Source of the DNA: Grimontia indica
GTDB taxonomy: Bacteria; Pseudomonadota; Gammaproteobacteria; Enterobacterales; Vibrionaceae
Direction of reading: 5' to 3'
Assembly: GCF_000333895.2 (NCBI RefSeq)
Contig: NZ_ANFM02000031.1
Location: 26,350 to 90,349 of the forward strand
Length of the DNA stretch: 64,000 bases
Made by a program: the position numbers and the translations under genes. This document shows positions 8,860-19,900 of the stretch, piece by piece. The notes beneath the pieces are model-generated. The model searched no databases, had not been told where the DNA came from, and was given only the letters and a program-made list of their open reading frames with translations. Within the stretch, counting starts at the first letter, position 1. Each line of letters begins with the position of its first letter.

Positions 8860-9225
8860 ATGGAACCGAAACGTCAGGTCAATACATACAGGGGCAGTTG
8901 CCACTGTCAGGCAGTACAGTTTGAAATAGATTCCGATTTTCCTGAGCTCACAACCTGTGATTGTTCAATCTGTATCAGGAAAAATGCCTTGATGGTGAAA
9001 GTGCATGAATCGTCGATGCGTATTCTTAGCGGAGAAGACGCACTGACGGCTTATCAATTTCATACTCACACAGCGACACATTACTTTTGCAAAGTCTGCG
9101 GTATTTATCCGTTCCACCGAAAGCGTGTGACGCCTGACCATTTTGGTGTGAATGTATTCTGTCTGGAAGGATTTGATCCGGATGGAATTCCGGCTCGGGC
9201 CACGGTAGGCAAGGGCATGGCTTAG
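8860..9225 (+). CDS. GFA/CENP-V family zinc protein (copy 1)
   Basis: A 121-residue protein of the glutathione-dependent formaldehyde-activating-enzyme/CENP-V fold. Conserved zinc ligands are visible: GSCHCQAVQF near residue 14, CDCSIC near 35 and FCKVCGIYPFH near 78. Members bind zinc, and a few bind glutathione adducts, but most have no proven activity. It begins 87 bases after the hydrolase gene. A paralogue lies at 51067-51462, sharing CDCSIC, THTA-HYFC and the CLEG motif. The start ATG at 8860 lacks a strong ribosome site. Family call firm, substrate unknown. Confidence 0.85.
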   Translation: MEPKRQVNTYRGSCHCQAVQFEIDSDFPELTTCDCSICIRKNALMVKVHESSMRILSGEDALTAYQFHTHTATHYFCKVCGIYPFHRKRVTPDHFGVNVFCLEGFDPDGIPARATVGKGMA

Positions 9226-9246
9226 TCATCTCTGGTTTCTGTTGGC

Positions 9247-9275
9247 AAAGAAAAAGGCGACATAAAGTCGCCTTG
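9247..9275 (-). terminator. Terminator of the photolyase gene
   Basis: The stem AAGGCGAC/GTCGCCTT, read on the minus strand, is followed by five Ts. It lies 16 bases after the photolyase stop. Confidence 0.75.
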
Positions 9276-9290
9276 CACATTCTTTGAGAT

Positions 9291-10574
9291 TCAATACTTC
9301 AACAAGCTTTCTGACGATTTCGAGTTGGCCCATTTTTCAACGAAAGTACCCTCAGGATCATAAATCTCTGTTTGCTTCTCCAGATTGAAATGACGTTGAC
9401 CACGGGGATCTGCGCCAACACCTGCCAGGTATTGCCAGTTGCCGTAATTGGTCGCAACGTCAAAGTCTATCAACTGTTGTTCGAAGTAAGCTGCACCGAA
9501 TCGCCAATCCACACCCAGCTCATTGACCAGACATGAAGCGACAATCTGACGTCCGCGATTCGACATGTACCCGGTCTGGTTCAGTTGACGCATGCAGGCA
9601 TTCACAATGGGATATTCTGTGGTGCCTTGTTCCCAGGCCTTGTAGTTTTGACAATAGTAAGTGGTAAGAGGGCGTTTGTTCTTAATGCCCTCAAATGCAA
9701 ACATGCTGGCGCCATGGTAATGCATCATCCATTGGAAGTATTCGCGCCACAGCAGCTCAGCATACATGGATTCGGTGGAATCAGACCGTCCGTGACGATA
9801 CTCGTAGTTGTCCAATTCCGCAGCGACAATACGGGGAGATATTGAACCGTTTGCCAACCATGCGGATAGACGGGACGAGAACTGCCAGCCATCCAATCCG
9901 TTGCGGGTTTCTTTGTAATTTTTCAGCCCTTGGGTTTTCCAGAAAAATTGGTTCAGTTGGACCATGCCGGAATCTTCACCGCCATGATACGGCGTCAGGT
10001 CGTAAACAAACTCTTGGCCACCCCAGATGTCACGACGCTCATCAATGTGCTTAGGCAGTGATTCGGGTGCGCTAATAGGAATGCAGGGGAGGATGTTCTG
10101 CTTTTCTACGTGTTTTCTGAACTGGCTGAAAGTTTGCGGGAAAGTGGTTTTATCAAAAGTGAGTTGGCTACGAAGAAAAAGTGAGAAGCTTTCGCTGACA
10201 CTGACCTCACAACCGAGAGTTCGTGATAAGTAAGCCACTTGCTGGCGTTCATAAACACCGGGATGGTCAGTCACAGCCAGAAGATCGATACCGTGCTTTT
10301 TGCAAAGGTCTGGTATCACTTGAAGGGGATTCCCCACTTTAACAACCAGACGTTGTTTACGCTTTTTGAGTTCACGTTCCAGTGCACGTAGAGATTGGTA
10401 TAAGAACTCTTCCCTGAATCTTCCCAAGTGACGCGATTGAAAATGAGCGGGTCTAAACCATTCTGGGTCAATCACGTAAACCATGAGGGCTTGGTCACAG
10501 CGCCGGGAGAGGGCGACGAGTGCAGGGTTGTCTGCCAATCGTAAATCATGTCTAAACCATAGAAGCCCTTTCAT
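9291..10574 (-). CDS. Cryptochrome DASH / deoxyribodipyrimidine photolyase
   Basis: A 427-residue flavoprotein. The N-terminal domain (MKGLLWFRHDLRLADNPAL) is the photolyase antenna-binding fold. The C-terminal FAD-binding part has TGYMSNRGRQIVASCLVNEL, then DWRFGAAYFEQQLIDFDVATNYGNWQYLAGVGADPR and a final RHFNLEKQTEIYDPEG, which together are the signature of CRY-DASH rather than CPD class I photolyase. CRY-DASH repairs cyclobutane dimers mainly in single-stranded DNA using blue light. The start at 10574 has AGGAG eight bases upstream; the longer frame from 10658 adds 28 residues of no family similarity. Confidence 0.92.
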   Translation of the reverse strand: MKGLLWFRHDLRLADNPALVALSRRCDQALMVYVIDPEWFRPAHFQSRHLGRFREEFLYQSLRALERELKKRKQRLVVKVGNPLQVIPDLCKKHGIDLLAVTDHPGVYERQQVAYLSRTLGCEVSVSESFSLFLRSQLTFDKTTFPQTFSQFRKHVEKQNILPCIPISAPESLPKHIDERRDIWGGQEFVYDLTPYHGGEDSGMVQLNQFFWKTQGLKNYKETRNGLDGWQFSSRLSAWLANGSISPRIVAAELDNYEYRHGRSDSTESMYAELLWREYFQWMMHYHGASMFAFEGIKNKRPLTTYYCQNYKAWEQGTTEYPIVNACMRQLNQTGYMSNRGRQIVASCLVNELGVDWRFGAAYFEQQLIDFDVATNYGNWQYLAGVGADPRGQRHFNLEKQTEIYDPEGTFVEKWANSKSSESLLKY

Positions 10575-11027
10575 ACCGTCTCTCCTTTGTAATTGGTCAT
10601 TGCGAACAGAAGGGTGGTTTCTAGTTGTCGATTCACCTCCTAAATCATGAGTACGCAATTAAACGTCAACGGAGTGCAGACGATTAAACAGGTGAGATGC
10701 ATGTCTCACAGTTAAAGCGTAGCCCAGCATTGATAAAGTCAAGAAGCCTTGAGAATGAAATGTGTGCGAGATCAACCTGATGCTTATAGCGGGTTAATGC
10801 CCCAATGCCGCATTGCGCGGTGACTTGGATTGAGAGGGTTTAGTACTCAAGCCTGATACTTTTTTCAAAACACAGGATATTTATGAGTACAGTTTTACGA
10901 AGTTGATTATAAGTCTGTCAGACTTTTTAACGGTTTTCGTCCCAATGTGCGCCCCTTAGGATTAACAGATCGTTTCATATCACTATATTGGGAATGATTA
11001 TCGTTGAAGTTAATACGGAACAATCCA
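10575..11027. promoter_or_regulatory. Intergenic region with Fur-like box (10990-11008)
   Basis: This 453-base gap separates the divergent photolyase gene and the small gene at 11028. The 19 bases at 10990-11008 (GGGAATGATTATCGTTGAA) match the 19-base Fur consensus at 12 positions, including the central AATGAT-ATC. The box would sit at or near the promoter of the plus-strand gene. An imperfect TTGAG/CTCAA hairpin at 10833-10853 has no clear T run, and nothing else stands out. Confidence 0.35.
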
Positions 11028-11369
11028 ATGAGTGTGACTGGTCAAGATTTATCGGGCTTCGTTCGCCGGGCGCTGCTAGGCATTTCAGGTATTCGGGAAG
11101 AAGTCGACAATGAACGCATTTACTTTTTCCAGCATGATAGACTGTTCAGCATCGTAGATGATGACGGCTTGCAGTTCATTGTTGGCGATGAGTGCATGAA
11201 AGAAGCACTGCGAAGACCTGGAGCGTTGCTTGAACAGCCAAGCGGCAAGCGCTGTAAAGGCGTTATTCGGGTTACCCCCGACAAGTGTACCGAGACAGAT
11301 TTGGATTTCTGGTTGTTGTTGGCGTTACCTACCAACCAAGGAACGCTTGATCCGGTTGTCCTGCATTAA
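11028..11369 (+). CDS. Small hypothetical protein, possibly YjbR/TfoX-like fold
   Basis: A 113-residue protein starting MSVTGQDLSGFVRR. The pattern IYFFQHDRLFSIVDDDGLQFIV, then a conserved-looking GKRCKGVIRVTP and DFWLLLALP at the end, is like the small alpha/beta proteins of the MmcQ/YjbR and TfoX N-terminal group, but the match is by feel only. No signal peptide or membrane segment. The upstream Fur-like box (10990-11008) overlaps the alternative TTG start at 11004, which argues for the start at 11028. If the box is real, the gene is iron-regulated. Function unknown. Confidence 0.55.
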   Translation: MSVTGQDLSGFVRRALLGISGIREEVDNERIYFFQHDRLFSIVDDDGLQFIVGDECMKEALRRPGALLEQPSGKRCKGVIRVTPDKCTETDLDFWLLLALPTNQGTLDPVVLH

Positions 11370-11415
11370 AAGCAGTGAATGAGCCAATCAGCGATAAAGA
11401 AATAAGTGATAAAAG

Positions 11416-11439
11416 AAAAGGGCCGAATCGGCCCTTTTT
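11416..11439. terminator. Bidirectional terminator
   Basis: AAAAGGGCCGA-ATCGGCCCTTTTT lies between convergent genes ending at 11369 (+) and 11458 (-). Confidence 0.85.
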
Positions 11440-11457
11440 CTGTTTCTAAACGTCGCA

Positions 11458-12096
11458 TCATTTTGCGGATGATGACGTGTAAATCGTCCATTTGTTAACG
11501 ACTTCGGTTTCCGATACTTTCACACTCGCCGTCACGCGGCGACTGAGTATGTCCGACTGCTCCTGAGACTGGGCAAGAACGGGGTCGGATTCGCCAAAAC
11601 CGATGATTCGAACCCGATCCGGCCTAATGCCTTGTTTGATCAGCGCGCTTTTTACGGCATTGGCTCGGCGTTCTGAAAGCGCTAGGTTGTAATCTGGGTT
11701 GCCCACCACACTCGCGTAACCGTTAAGCTCAACCACGATGTAAGTGAAAGACTTCATGAAGCGGGCGAGGTCATTCACTTCGGTGACAAAGCTTGCTGGG
11801 ATCTTTGCTGAATCGTTAGCAAACAGAATATGCAGGTCATCACGGGCGCTGATTTCCAGTTCTTCGGAACAACCATCATTATTAATGATTGCACCAAGAG
11901 GGGTGCCTTCACAGGCATCCCGGGCGTTAATCACACCATCACTGTCATCATCCAACAAATCGGCATGCTGTTTGGCAACAGGGGCTTGCGAAGCGCTGGT
12001 GGAACAACCCGCCAGCACCAGAGCCGCGATGATCAGAAATACACTGCTGAGAGCTTGCCGAGACAGGCCAGCGTATCGCTGAAAAGCGTTCATCAT
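11458..12096 (-). CDS. OmpA-family outer membrane lipoprotein
   Basis: A 212-residue lipoprotein. The lipobox LAGC at residues 28-31 follows a hydrophobic signal; DDDSDGVINARDACEGTP (about 50-67) is a thrombospondin type 3 calcium-binding repeat; the C-terminal 120 residues are an OmpA-like peptidoglycan-binding domain (LNGYASVVGNPDYNLALSERRANAV). It probably anchors to the outer membrane and binds the cell wall. The start overlaps the tail of the TolC-family gene upstream (ATGATGA), so the two are one operon. Such TolC/OmpA pairs accompany giant type I-secreted adhesins, as here with the adhesin at 13958. Confidence 0.9.
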   Translation of the reverse strand: MMNAFQRYAGLSRQALSSVFLIIAALVLAGCSTSASQAPVAKQHADLLDDDSDGVINARDACEGTPLGAIINNDGCSEELEISARDDLHILFANDSAKIPASFVTEVNDLARFMKSFTYIVVELNGYASVVGNPDYNLALSERRANAVKSALIKQGIRPDRVRIIGFGESDPVLAQSQEQSDILSRRVTASVKVSETEVVNKWTIYTSSSAK

Positions 12097-13499
12097 TCGG
12101 TGTCTCCTTGTTTATCTTTGCCGTCCTTGCCGTAGACCGAAGTTTGCCACTCTTCTGGTGTATCAACGCGCAGTTCATCAAGCAGCAGGCCAGTGGCGTT
12201 CAAGACGCGGTACTTTGAATAAATACCGGTGTAATGAGAATCAATGTATGAGCGGCGCGCATCAAACAACTCGTTTTCTGTGTTGAGCAGATCAAGCAAT
12301 GTGCGTCGGCCAATCAAATATTGCTTTTCGTATGCTTCAAGCGTCTTAGAGGCTGAATCAACATGTTGTTGTAGGAACTGTGTTTGTTTCTCTGCCAACT
12401 CTTTCGCTGTCCATGCCAGACGCGTACTTTCATCCAACAGACGATGTGCGTTGTGGCGAATGTTCTTCGCTTTGTTTATTTGGTAAGCGGCACTGCGTGC
12501 TTCCGCCGCGTCGGTGCCACCGTTATACAGGTTGTAGCGCATGCGCAGCATGGCCTGAAACTCGTCGGTATCACCTGGCTGACCATCTAACTCTTCACCC
12601 CATTCCTGAGAGGCTTCAATGCTAAACGTTGGGAAAAAGTCGCCTTTAGCCTGTTTGTACTGACGGTGTGCGGCTTCTACATCATTCGTTGCAACCTGAA
12701 TAACGGGGTTGTTTTCTTTTGCGATGGTCAGTGCTTCAACCAGTGTTGGCGGAATGAAAAGTGCATCGACTTCTGGCAGAACCAAATCGAGAGGAGATGC
12801 GCCCACAACGCGTTCAAACTCGATAACAGCGTCATCGAGATTGCTCATCGCAGACAACAAATTGGTTTGTGCCTGTGCCAGACGACCTTGAGCCTGAGAA
12901 AGATCCGCGGTGGAACTGATGCCCGAATCCGCGCGCTTTTTGATATCACCAAAGATACGCTCATGGGTTTCCAGGTTCTTTTGGGAAAGATCCGTAATCG
13001 CCTGAGTGCGCAAAACCTCAATATAGGCCTCTGTCACGCTAAGTGCGGTGTCTTGAGCATCTGCTAACAGTTGAAAGCGCTGAGCTTCAGCTTCTGCTTT
13101 AGTGCGTTTGATGTCGTTATAAGTAATGGAGCCGTCCCAGATTAACTGGCGAAGACTCAACCTTACGTCCCTGGGATGATAAGTCCCATCGTTGTTGTCA
13201 CTGTCGTATTCGGAATAACCAATACCAGCGTCGAGATCGACAGAAGGCAGATAACCACCTTCCGATGCATCGATATCCGCTTCACGACTTTTGAACTCGT
13301 TATAGGCTTCTCTGATTGTCGGGTTTTGTGAAAGTGTCGTTGCAACGGCTTGCTCCAATGATTGTGCATGCACGGTTGCTGCTAAACCGGTGCTACAAAG
13401 TGCAAATGCAATAACACTTAATGTCGGTTTCCAAGCTTTAGGGAAACGTGATGTTCTTGCCAAAAACCGCAGTCTAGAGTGGGTGTTACGTTGCTTCAT
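12093..13499 (-). CDS. TolC-family outer membrane channel (LapE/AggA-like)
   Basis: A 468-residue outer membrane efflux protein, the trimeric channel component of a type I secretion system. The signal peptide extends to about residue 45 (VHAQSLEQAVATTLSQNPTI is the mature start). Two OEP repeats are visible, each with long helices and an SLRQLIWDG or RYNLYNGG strand motif. It is divergent from the adhesin gene and cotranscribed with the OmpA lipoprotein, so it most likely exports the adhesin. The matching ABC transporter and membrane fusion protein (LapB/LapC type) are not in this window. The start is the first ATG, with a GGGAG sequence nearby. Confidence 0.9.
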   Translation of the reverse strand: MKQRNTHSRLRFLARTSRFPKAWKPTLSVIAFALCSTGLAATVHAQSLEQAVATTLSQNPTIREAYNEFKSREADIDASEGGYLPSVDLDAGIGYSEYDSDNNDGTYHPRDVRLSLRQLIWDGSITYNDIKRTKAEAEAQRFQLLADAQDTALSVTEAYIEVLRTQAITDLSQKNLETHERIFGDIKKRADSGISSTADLSQAQGRLAQAQTNLLSAMSNLDDAVIEFERVVGASPLDLVLPEVDALFIPPTLVEALTIAKENNPVIQVATNDVEAAHRQYKQAKGDFFPTFSIEASQEWGEELDGQPGDTDEFQAMLRMRYNLYNGGTDAAEARSAAYQINKAKNIRHNAHRLLDESTRLAWTAKELAEKQTQFLQQHVDSASKTLEAYEKQYLIGRRTLLDLLNTENELFDARRSYIDSHYTGIYSKYRVLNATGLLLDELRVDTPEEWQTSVYGKDGKDKQGDTE

Positions 13500-13957
13500 G
13501 AATGCTCCCTCAAAGCGAAATTAGACCCTGCGTAAAATTTGAAAAGTCAAAACGCTAAAATGTGGAAAGAAAACTGGAGCCAACTGCCATTTTTTCACCT
13601 GTTTTTCTTCTCCTGAAACTGCTCGGATGCATTGATATATGGACAGGTGTGTGACCACAAATTGCGATAAATTACATGTTCGACTTAACAACGTAAAAAG
13701 TAGGGCATGTTCGAAAATAATTGACCCCCTAAAACGGGCTTTATCGCTTTTCTATCGTAAATGAGACAGGTCAAAGCAAACTTCTAAAGGCCAAACTGTC
13801 TGGGAGGCATTAATTTTTTACCAATTTGATCGATTAATACTTCTCACCAAATCCGATAGGCAAACAATTTCGAAAACCCGTCTCACTGCAATTTAGTTGG
13901 TAAATCTAGACAGTAAGGCAACTGGCTGGGTGATTCGTAAACGTTATAGGTATATCG
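13500..13957. promoter_or_regulatory. Divergent promoter region of the adhesin and TolC operons
   Basis: A 458-base AT-rich gap. A 9-base direct repeat, CATGTTCGA, is at 13675-13683 and 13706-13714, 31 bases apart, about three helical turns, so a regulator could bind both on one face. No terminator or further gene is visible. The length suggests complex control of the adhesin. Confidence 0.4.
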
Positions 13958-16900
13958 ATGAAGACAGCAAATACCGGCTCAGAAACGTCGGAAAACATAG
14001 AAAAATTATCAACGTCACTCACCGTAGAAGAAGGCAAGGTCTACCTTGTTCAGAACAATCTGGCAGCGCCATTGACCGGCAGCGCAAATGTGGGTGCTGA
14101 AGGTATAGTTATCGCGTCACCCAACGCTCGCTACATTGTTATTAAAGATGGCGAACCCGTGTTGGTTTCAGAGCCCTGTGCCACCTGTATCAAGCTCGAT
14201 GATGAGGGCATTCAGATCATTGGGCTGGATGAAAACGTCACGCTGGCAGAGAGTGAAGACGCAATCGCGCTGCTAGATGGTGACATCGCTGCGTTGCAGG
14301 AAGCTATTCTTGCCGGTGTTGACCCGACGCAGGAATTTGAAGCGGCGGCGGCGGGAGCTGCAGGTGGAACCAGTTCCTCTATCGGTGATTTTGCGGTTAT
14401 TCAGTACAACAATACCAGCGTGCTGGCACAGGCCGGGTTCGATACTACTTTTTCCCCAAACGCAGCCGCTCCAGCCGATGACGATCCACTTCCTATTCTT
14501 CCCCCTTCGGGTGGTGAGTCTCTGTCTCTCACCATCACCGAGAGCGACCTACAGCCAGATCAGTACCCGGTAAACACGGTTTCCAGTGTATTGATAACAG
14601 CAAGCTCTTTACCGTTGGATGCGACCAGCTTTGTGATTGAGCCGACGGCAGCGGAAGCGATAATCACCGAGCTGACCGCAGATACACTAAGCGGCGGTGA
14701 GCCACTGGATTATGTTCTTTCTGCAGATGGCAAAACCATCACAGGGAGCCTAAATGGCGAAACCGTTGTCATTATTGAAGTGACAGGCGAACAGGTTGGC
14801 AGGGATGTGTCATTGACGGTCTCTGTTACCTTGAATTCACCTCTGGACCACAATGCGGAGGGTAGTAGCGCGGGTTTGGTGACAGTGACGGGGGATTCCA
14901 TCAACATATCGATGGAGATCCAAGGGCAAGACGTTAGCGGTAATGCGCTGGATGCGCCCGTCAGTACCACGGTAACCGTGTTAGATGGTGCGGATCCAAC
15001 ACTCAGTCCTGACAGCATCACCATTGATGAAAACAACGTGGAGTATGTTTCCGAGCCCATTCCCATCAATCTGGATGTAAACAGTGATGCACTGGCATTG
15101 ATTCGTTTTGTCGAGACCCCTGAGCTTTCCGATGCCTTGAGTGCGATCACCAGCAATGGTGCTTCGACCTCCTTTGTTGTTGAAGACAACGAAATCCGCG
15201 TTAGCCTCGACAGCGATCCTTCTTCCATTGTACTTAGTATCACCCTCCAACCTGTCGCGGGGGCGACAGATCAATATGCCTACGTTGTCGCCCAAAATGC
15301 CACGATTGATGAGTCAGAAGCGAGCAATGACACCTTGATTCCGGTGACCGTTGAAGCAACAGACAGGGACGGGGACAGCGGCGTTGGCACCTTTACCGTC
15401 ACGTTTGAAGATGGTGATAACGCATCGGGAGAAAACGCAACCATAGAAGGGCAGTATGAACTCACGGAAGACCAGCTGGAAGAACCTGCTTTGGTCGCAA
15501 ATGGCACAATAACGCTAGATGCAGCGGCAGACAGATTGGTTCCTGACTCCCTTGAAATTGCAAATCTCACTGGCCTTCAAACCGAGCTTAATAAGCTGGC
15601 TTCAGGCGGAGAGGCTCTGTCCTTCCAGTTAACTAAAACGGGTAATGTAGTCGAAATTACCGGAACTAAGCCGGACGGCACCGAAATCGTCAATATCACG
15701 TTAACGGCCAGTCAAACCTCTGGTACGGGCGCGCAGGGTATTTCCATTGCGTCAGTCTTTACCTTGGATGGTCCGTTGGATCACCTCGACCCAGGCCAGT
15801 TTGCGGATAACCAATGGGTCACTATTTCATCGGCTTCGGGTACGAGCGAGGAAATCTTCGACATCAAAGTTGAGCTGCAGGTACAGGATACGGATGGGGA
15901 CCCACTCGATGCGCCAATTAGCGTGACCTATAAAGTGGAAGATGGGACAACGCCACTTATCGACGCAGCAGATTCAACCCTGATTGACCCGATGGTTGGC
16001 GAGCCTGCTTCAACCACCTCAGAATCACTGGGATTAGAGGTTGGCAGTGATGATATTGCCTCACTCACATGGCAACTCGACAGCAGTTTCCAAACCTTGA
16101 TTGAAAGCCTCACCAGTAACGGGAATCCCTTGTCATTGCTGACACCCTTAAGTGAGCTCAACGCCGATGGTGAGCCCATTCAGGTTGGCTACACCGAATC
16201 TGGCACTACGATTACCGTGCTCACTATCGAACTCGATCAAACCAGCAATGAATATAAGGTGACGTTGGCGCAACCGATTGATGAGCCAACCGATGATAAG
16301 GTCGAATTGCCATTAACGGTTAAAGTGACAGACGACGATGGGGACAGCACTACCTCTGAGTTCACCCTCACGATTAACGATGCAGGCAATGCATCTGGTG
16401 AGTCTGCGATGGAGAGTGGCGGATTTGAAATCACAGAAAATCAGTTGAATGAACCGGCGCAAACCGCAAACGGCACGATTACGCTGGATGCGAAAACTGA
16501 CCGTCTGCAACCTGATTCCCTCTCTATTGCCAATCTGTCGGAATTACAGTCCGAGCTTAATGAACTGACGTCTGGTGGCGATGCGCTGACTTTCTCGATA
16601 GAGCCAGGCACGGCAGGGAACGTTATCGAATTGGTGGGTAAAAAAGCCGATGGCACGGAAGTGGTCAGTCTGACGTTGACTACCACGCAACAGCCGGGTT
16701 CCGGCGCACAGGGGATCTCGATTGCTTCTGCTTTTACACTCAACGAACCGCTAGACCACATTGAAGACAGCAAATTTGCCGACAATAAGTGGGTCACGAT
16801 TAATCCTGCATCCGGTAGCAGCGAAGAAATCTTCGACATCAAGCTTCAGCTTCAGGTGCTTGATACAGATAATGATGCGTTAGATGCACCCATTGAAGTG

Positions 16901-19900
16901 ACGTATTCGATTGAGGATGGCATTCATCCGGTGATTGATGCCGCTGACGTAGAACTTGTCGATCCGCTTAAAGGGGGAAGTGCATCAACGGCGTCGGGTT
17001 CGCTTGGCCTTACCATTGGCAGTGATGATATTGAATCGCTGGTTTGGCAGCTGGATAGCGCATTCCAGACCACCATCGAAGGATTCACCAGCAATGGCAA
17101 TGCACTTTCGCTGTTAACACCACTCGGCGACATCAATGATTCAAACCAACCCATTGAGATTGGTTATGTTGACGGCACTGGCACCACTGGCACCACAATC
17201 ACAGTCATGACTCTCACGCTGGATCAGGTGAATAATGATTACGATGTAGTGCTGTCCCAGCCAATCGATCAAACCACCAGTAACGACAAAATCGACATTC
17301 CACTTTCCGTGAAGGTGACGGACAAAGATGGTGACACCGCAGATTCTGCTTTCACGGTGACCATTGAAGACAATGACAACGCCAACGGCGTCAATGTCAG
17401 TGTCTCCGGTAATTACGATTTAGTTGAAGACCAGCTGAATGAACCTGCTCAAACCGCCAACGGCTCCATTACATTAGATGCCACCACAGACAGGCTTGAG
17501 CCGGATTCTGTATTTATCGCCAACTTGTCGGCTCTTCAAAGCGAACTTAACGAACTGACTTCCGGCGGTGATGCACTGACTTTCACCATACAGCCGGGCA
17601 CTGCTGATAACGTCATTGAGCTTGTCGGTAAAAAAGCGGATGGCACCGAGGTGGTTAGCCTTACGCTGACTACCACACAAATTTCGGGTAGCGGTGCGCA
17701 GGGCATCACGATTGACTCAGTCTTCACGCTCAACCTCCCGCTCGACCATGCAGACCCAGACAAGTTTGCTGATAATCAGTGGGTTACCATCAAATCTGCA
17801 TCTGGCACCAGCGAAGAGATTTTTGATATCAAGCTTCAACTGCAAGCGAAAGATACCGATGATGATTTGCTGGATGCGCCGATAGAAGTGACGTATTCGG
17901 TTGAAGATGGCATCCATCCAGAAATCGATGTTCAGGATGCCAGTGTGACTGACCCTAATTCCGGTTCAACGGCAACAGAAACTCGTTCGCTGGGACTGGA
18001 TATCGGGAGTGATGATATTGAATCACTAGTTTGGCAGTTGGACGGTGGTTTTCAGACCATCGTTGAAGGGCTAACCAGCAATGGCAATGCTTTGTCATTG
18101 CTGAGTCCAGTCAGCGATTTAAATGATTCTGATAATCCGATAGAGATTGGCTATACCGATGGCTCTGGTGCAACAGTGACCGTGATGACGATTGCGCTGG
18201 ATGCGGGTAATAATCAATATGCAGTGACACTGTCACAATCTATCGACCAGCCATCAGATGAAAAGGTTGAGCTGCCACTTTCTGTGAAAGTCACGGATCA
18301 CGACGGTGACAGTGATTCCTCTGACTTTACCGTCACCGTCAATGATGGCAGTGACGCGTCGGGCGAATCAGCGACAGTGAGTGGTGAGTATGAAATCACC
18401 GAGGATAAACTTAACGAACCTGCTCAAACCGTCAACGGCACGATCACATTAGATGCCGCTGCGGATAGGCTGCTGCCCAATTCCGTCTCCATCGCCAATC
18501 TGACTGCATTGATTGAAGAATTGAATGAACTGACTTCAGGTGGTGATGCGCTGACATTCCGCATTGAGGCGGGCACCGCAGATAACGTCATCACGCTGGT
18601 GGGTGAAAAAGGCGATGGTACTGAAGTTGCCAGTATAACCTTGACCACGACACAGTCGGCAGGTACGGGTGCGCAAGGTCTGTCTATCGCTTCTGTCTTT
18701 ACGCTCAGCGAACCACTTGATCATATTGAAGAAAGCAAGTTTGCTGACAACCAATGGGTGACGGTTAAGCCAGCCTCTGGTAGCGATGACGAAATCTTCG
18801 ATATCAAGGTTCAACTTCAGGCACGCGATACGGATAACGACCCGCTTGATACACCTATAGAAGTCACTTACTCAGTGGAAGATGGCATTAATGCGATTAT
18901 GGAGGTCGTGGATGCGGAGCTCACTGAACCTGCCAATGGCGACACCCCAGTTTCGACGACAGAATCTCTGGGTCTGGAGGTAGGAAGTGATGACATCACC
19001 TCGCTGGTTTGGGATCTAGATGCTTCTTTGGCTACCCAAATAGAAGGGCTAACCAGCGAAGGTAATGCGCTGACTTTGCTAACACCATTGAACGAACTCA
19101 ATGGCTCAAACAAAACCATCGAAGTGGGGTATATCGACGGGTCTGGCGCCACTATAACTGTGCTGACGGTAGCGATCGATCAAGCGAACAACCAATACAC
19201 CGCAACCGTAAACCGTCCGATTGAACAGCCAGACAGTGAGTCGGTAGAGTTGCCGCTCTCACTTAAAGTCACGGATGATGACGGTGACACAACGACATCT
19301 GATTTCACGCTCACCATAAAGGATGGTGCGCCGCCGAGTGTCGATCCTGTCGATTCAACACTCATTGACCCCATTATTGGCAGCACGCGCTCGCAAGAGA
19401 ATATCAGCCTCGGCATTACCCAAGGCACAGATGCGATTCAGTCCATCGAGTTCTATGCGCCATCAGGATTGGAAGCAGCACTTAATGCTATTACCAGCAG
19501 TGGTTACCAAACCAGTGTTCAACCACAGCCGTTTTCTTCGCTGACTAACGAAATCGTCATCGTTATCGATGATCCAAGCCTGTCAGCCTCCTCTTCACCT
19601 GCGAATGGTGACACGGTGTTGACCATCAAACTTGATACTGATGCTTCGGGTAAGCCAACAGGAGAATACTCCGTTGTGTTGGATTTGGCTGTTGATCAGG
19701 CTGGTAGCGACCTTGAGCTACCCATCGGCGTGAAGGTGACGGATATTGATGGCGATGAAGTGACAGGTGAGTTTACCGTCACGATTCAGGATGATGACTC
19801 AGCGATCATTCCGTCTACTGACAAAACCTTGCCGATCACTGAGCCAGATTTAACCCCTGATGGCGCTCAAGTTGGCTATCCCGACACCTCAACCGTGAGT

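Noticed and set aside
10803..10820. GCATTGCGC shared with 45108-45120
   Set aside because: A nine-base match without further similarity; likely chance.
13897..14100. 67-residue frame overlapping the adhesin start
   Set aside because: Other frame, basic and without ribosome site; overlaps the true start of the adhesin.
15422..19333. Tandem repeats considered as CRISPR or DNA-level repeat
   Set aside because: Units are about 975 bases, in frame and codon-varied, so they are protein repeats.
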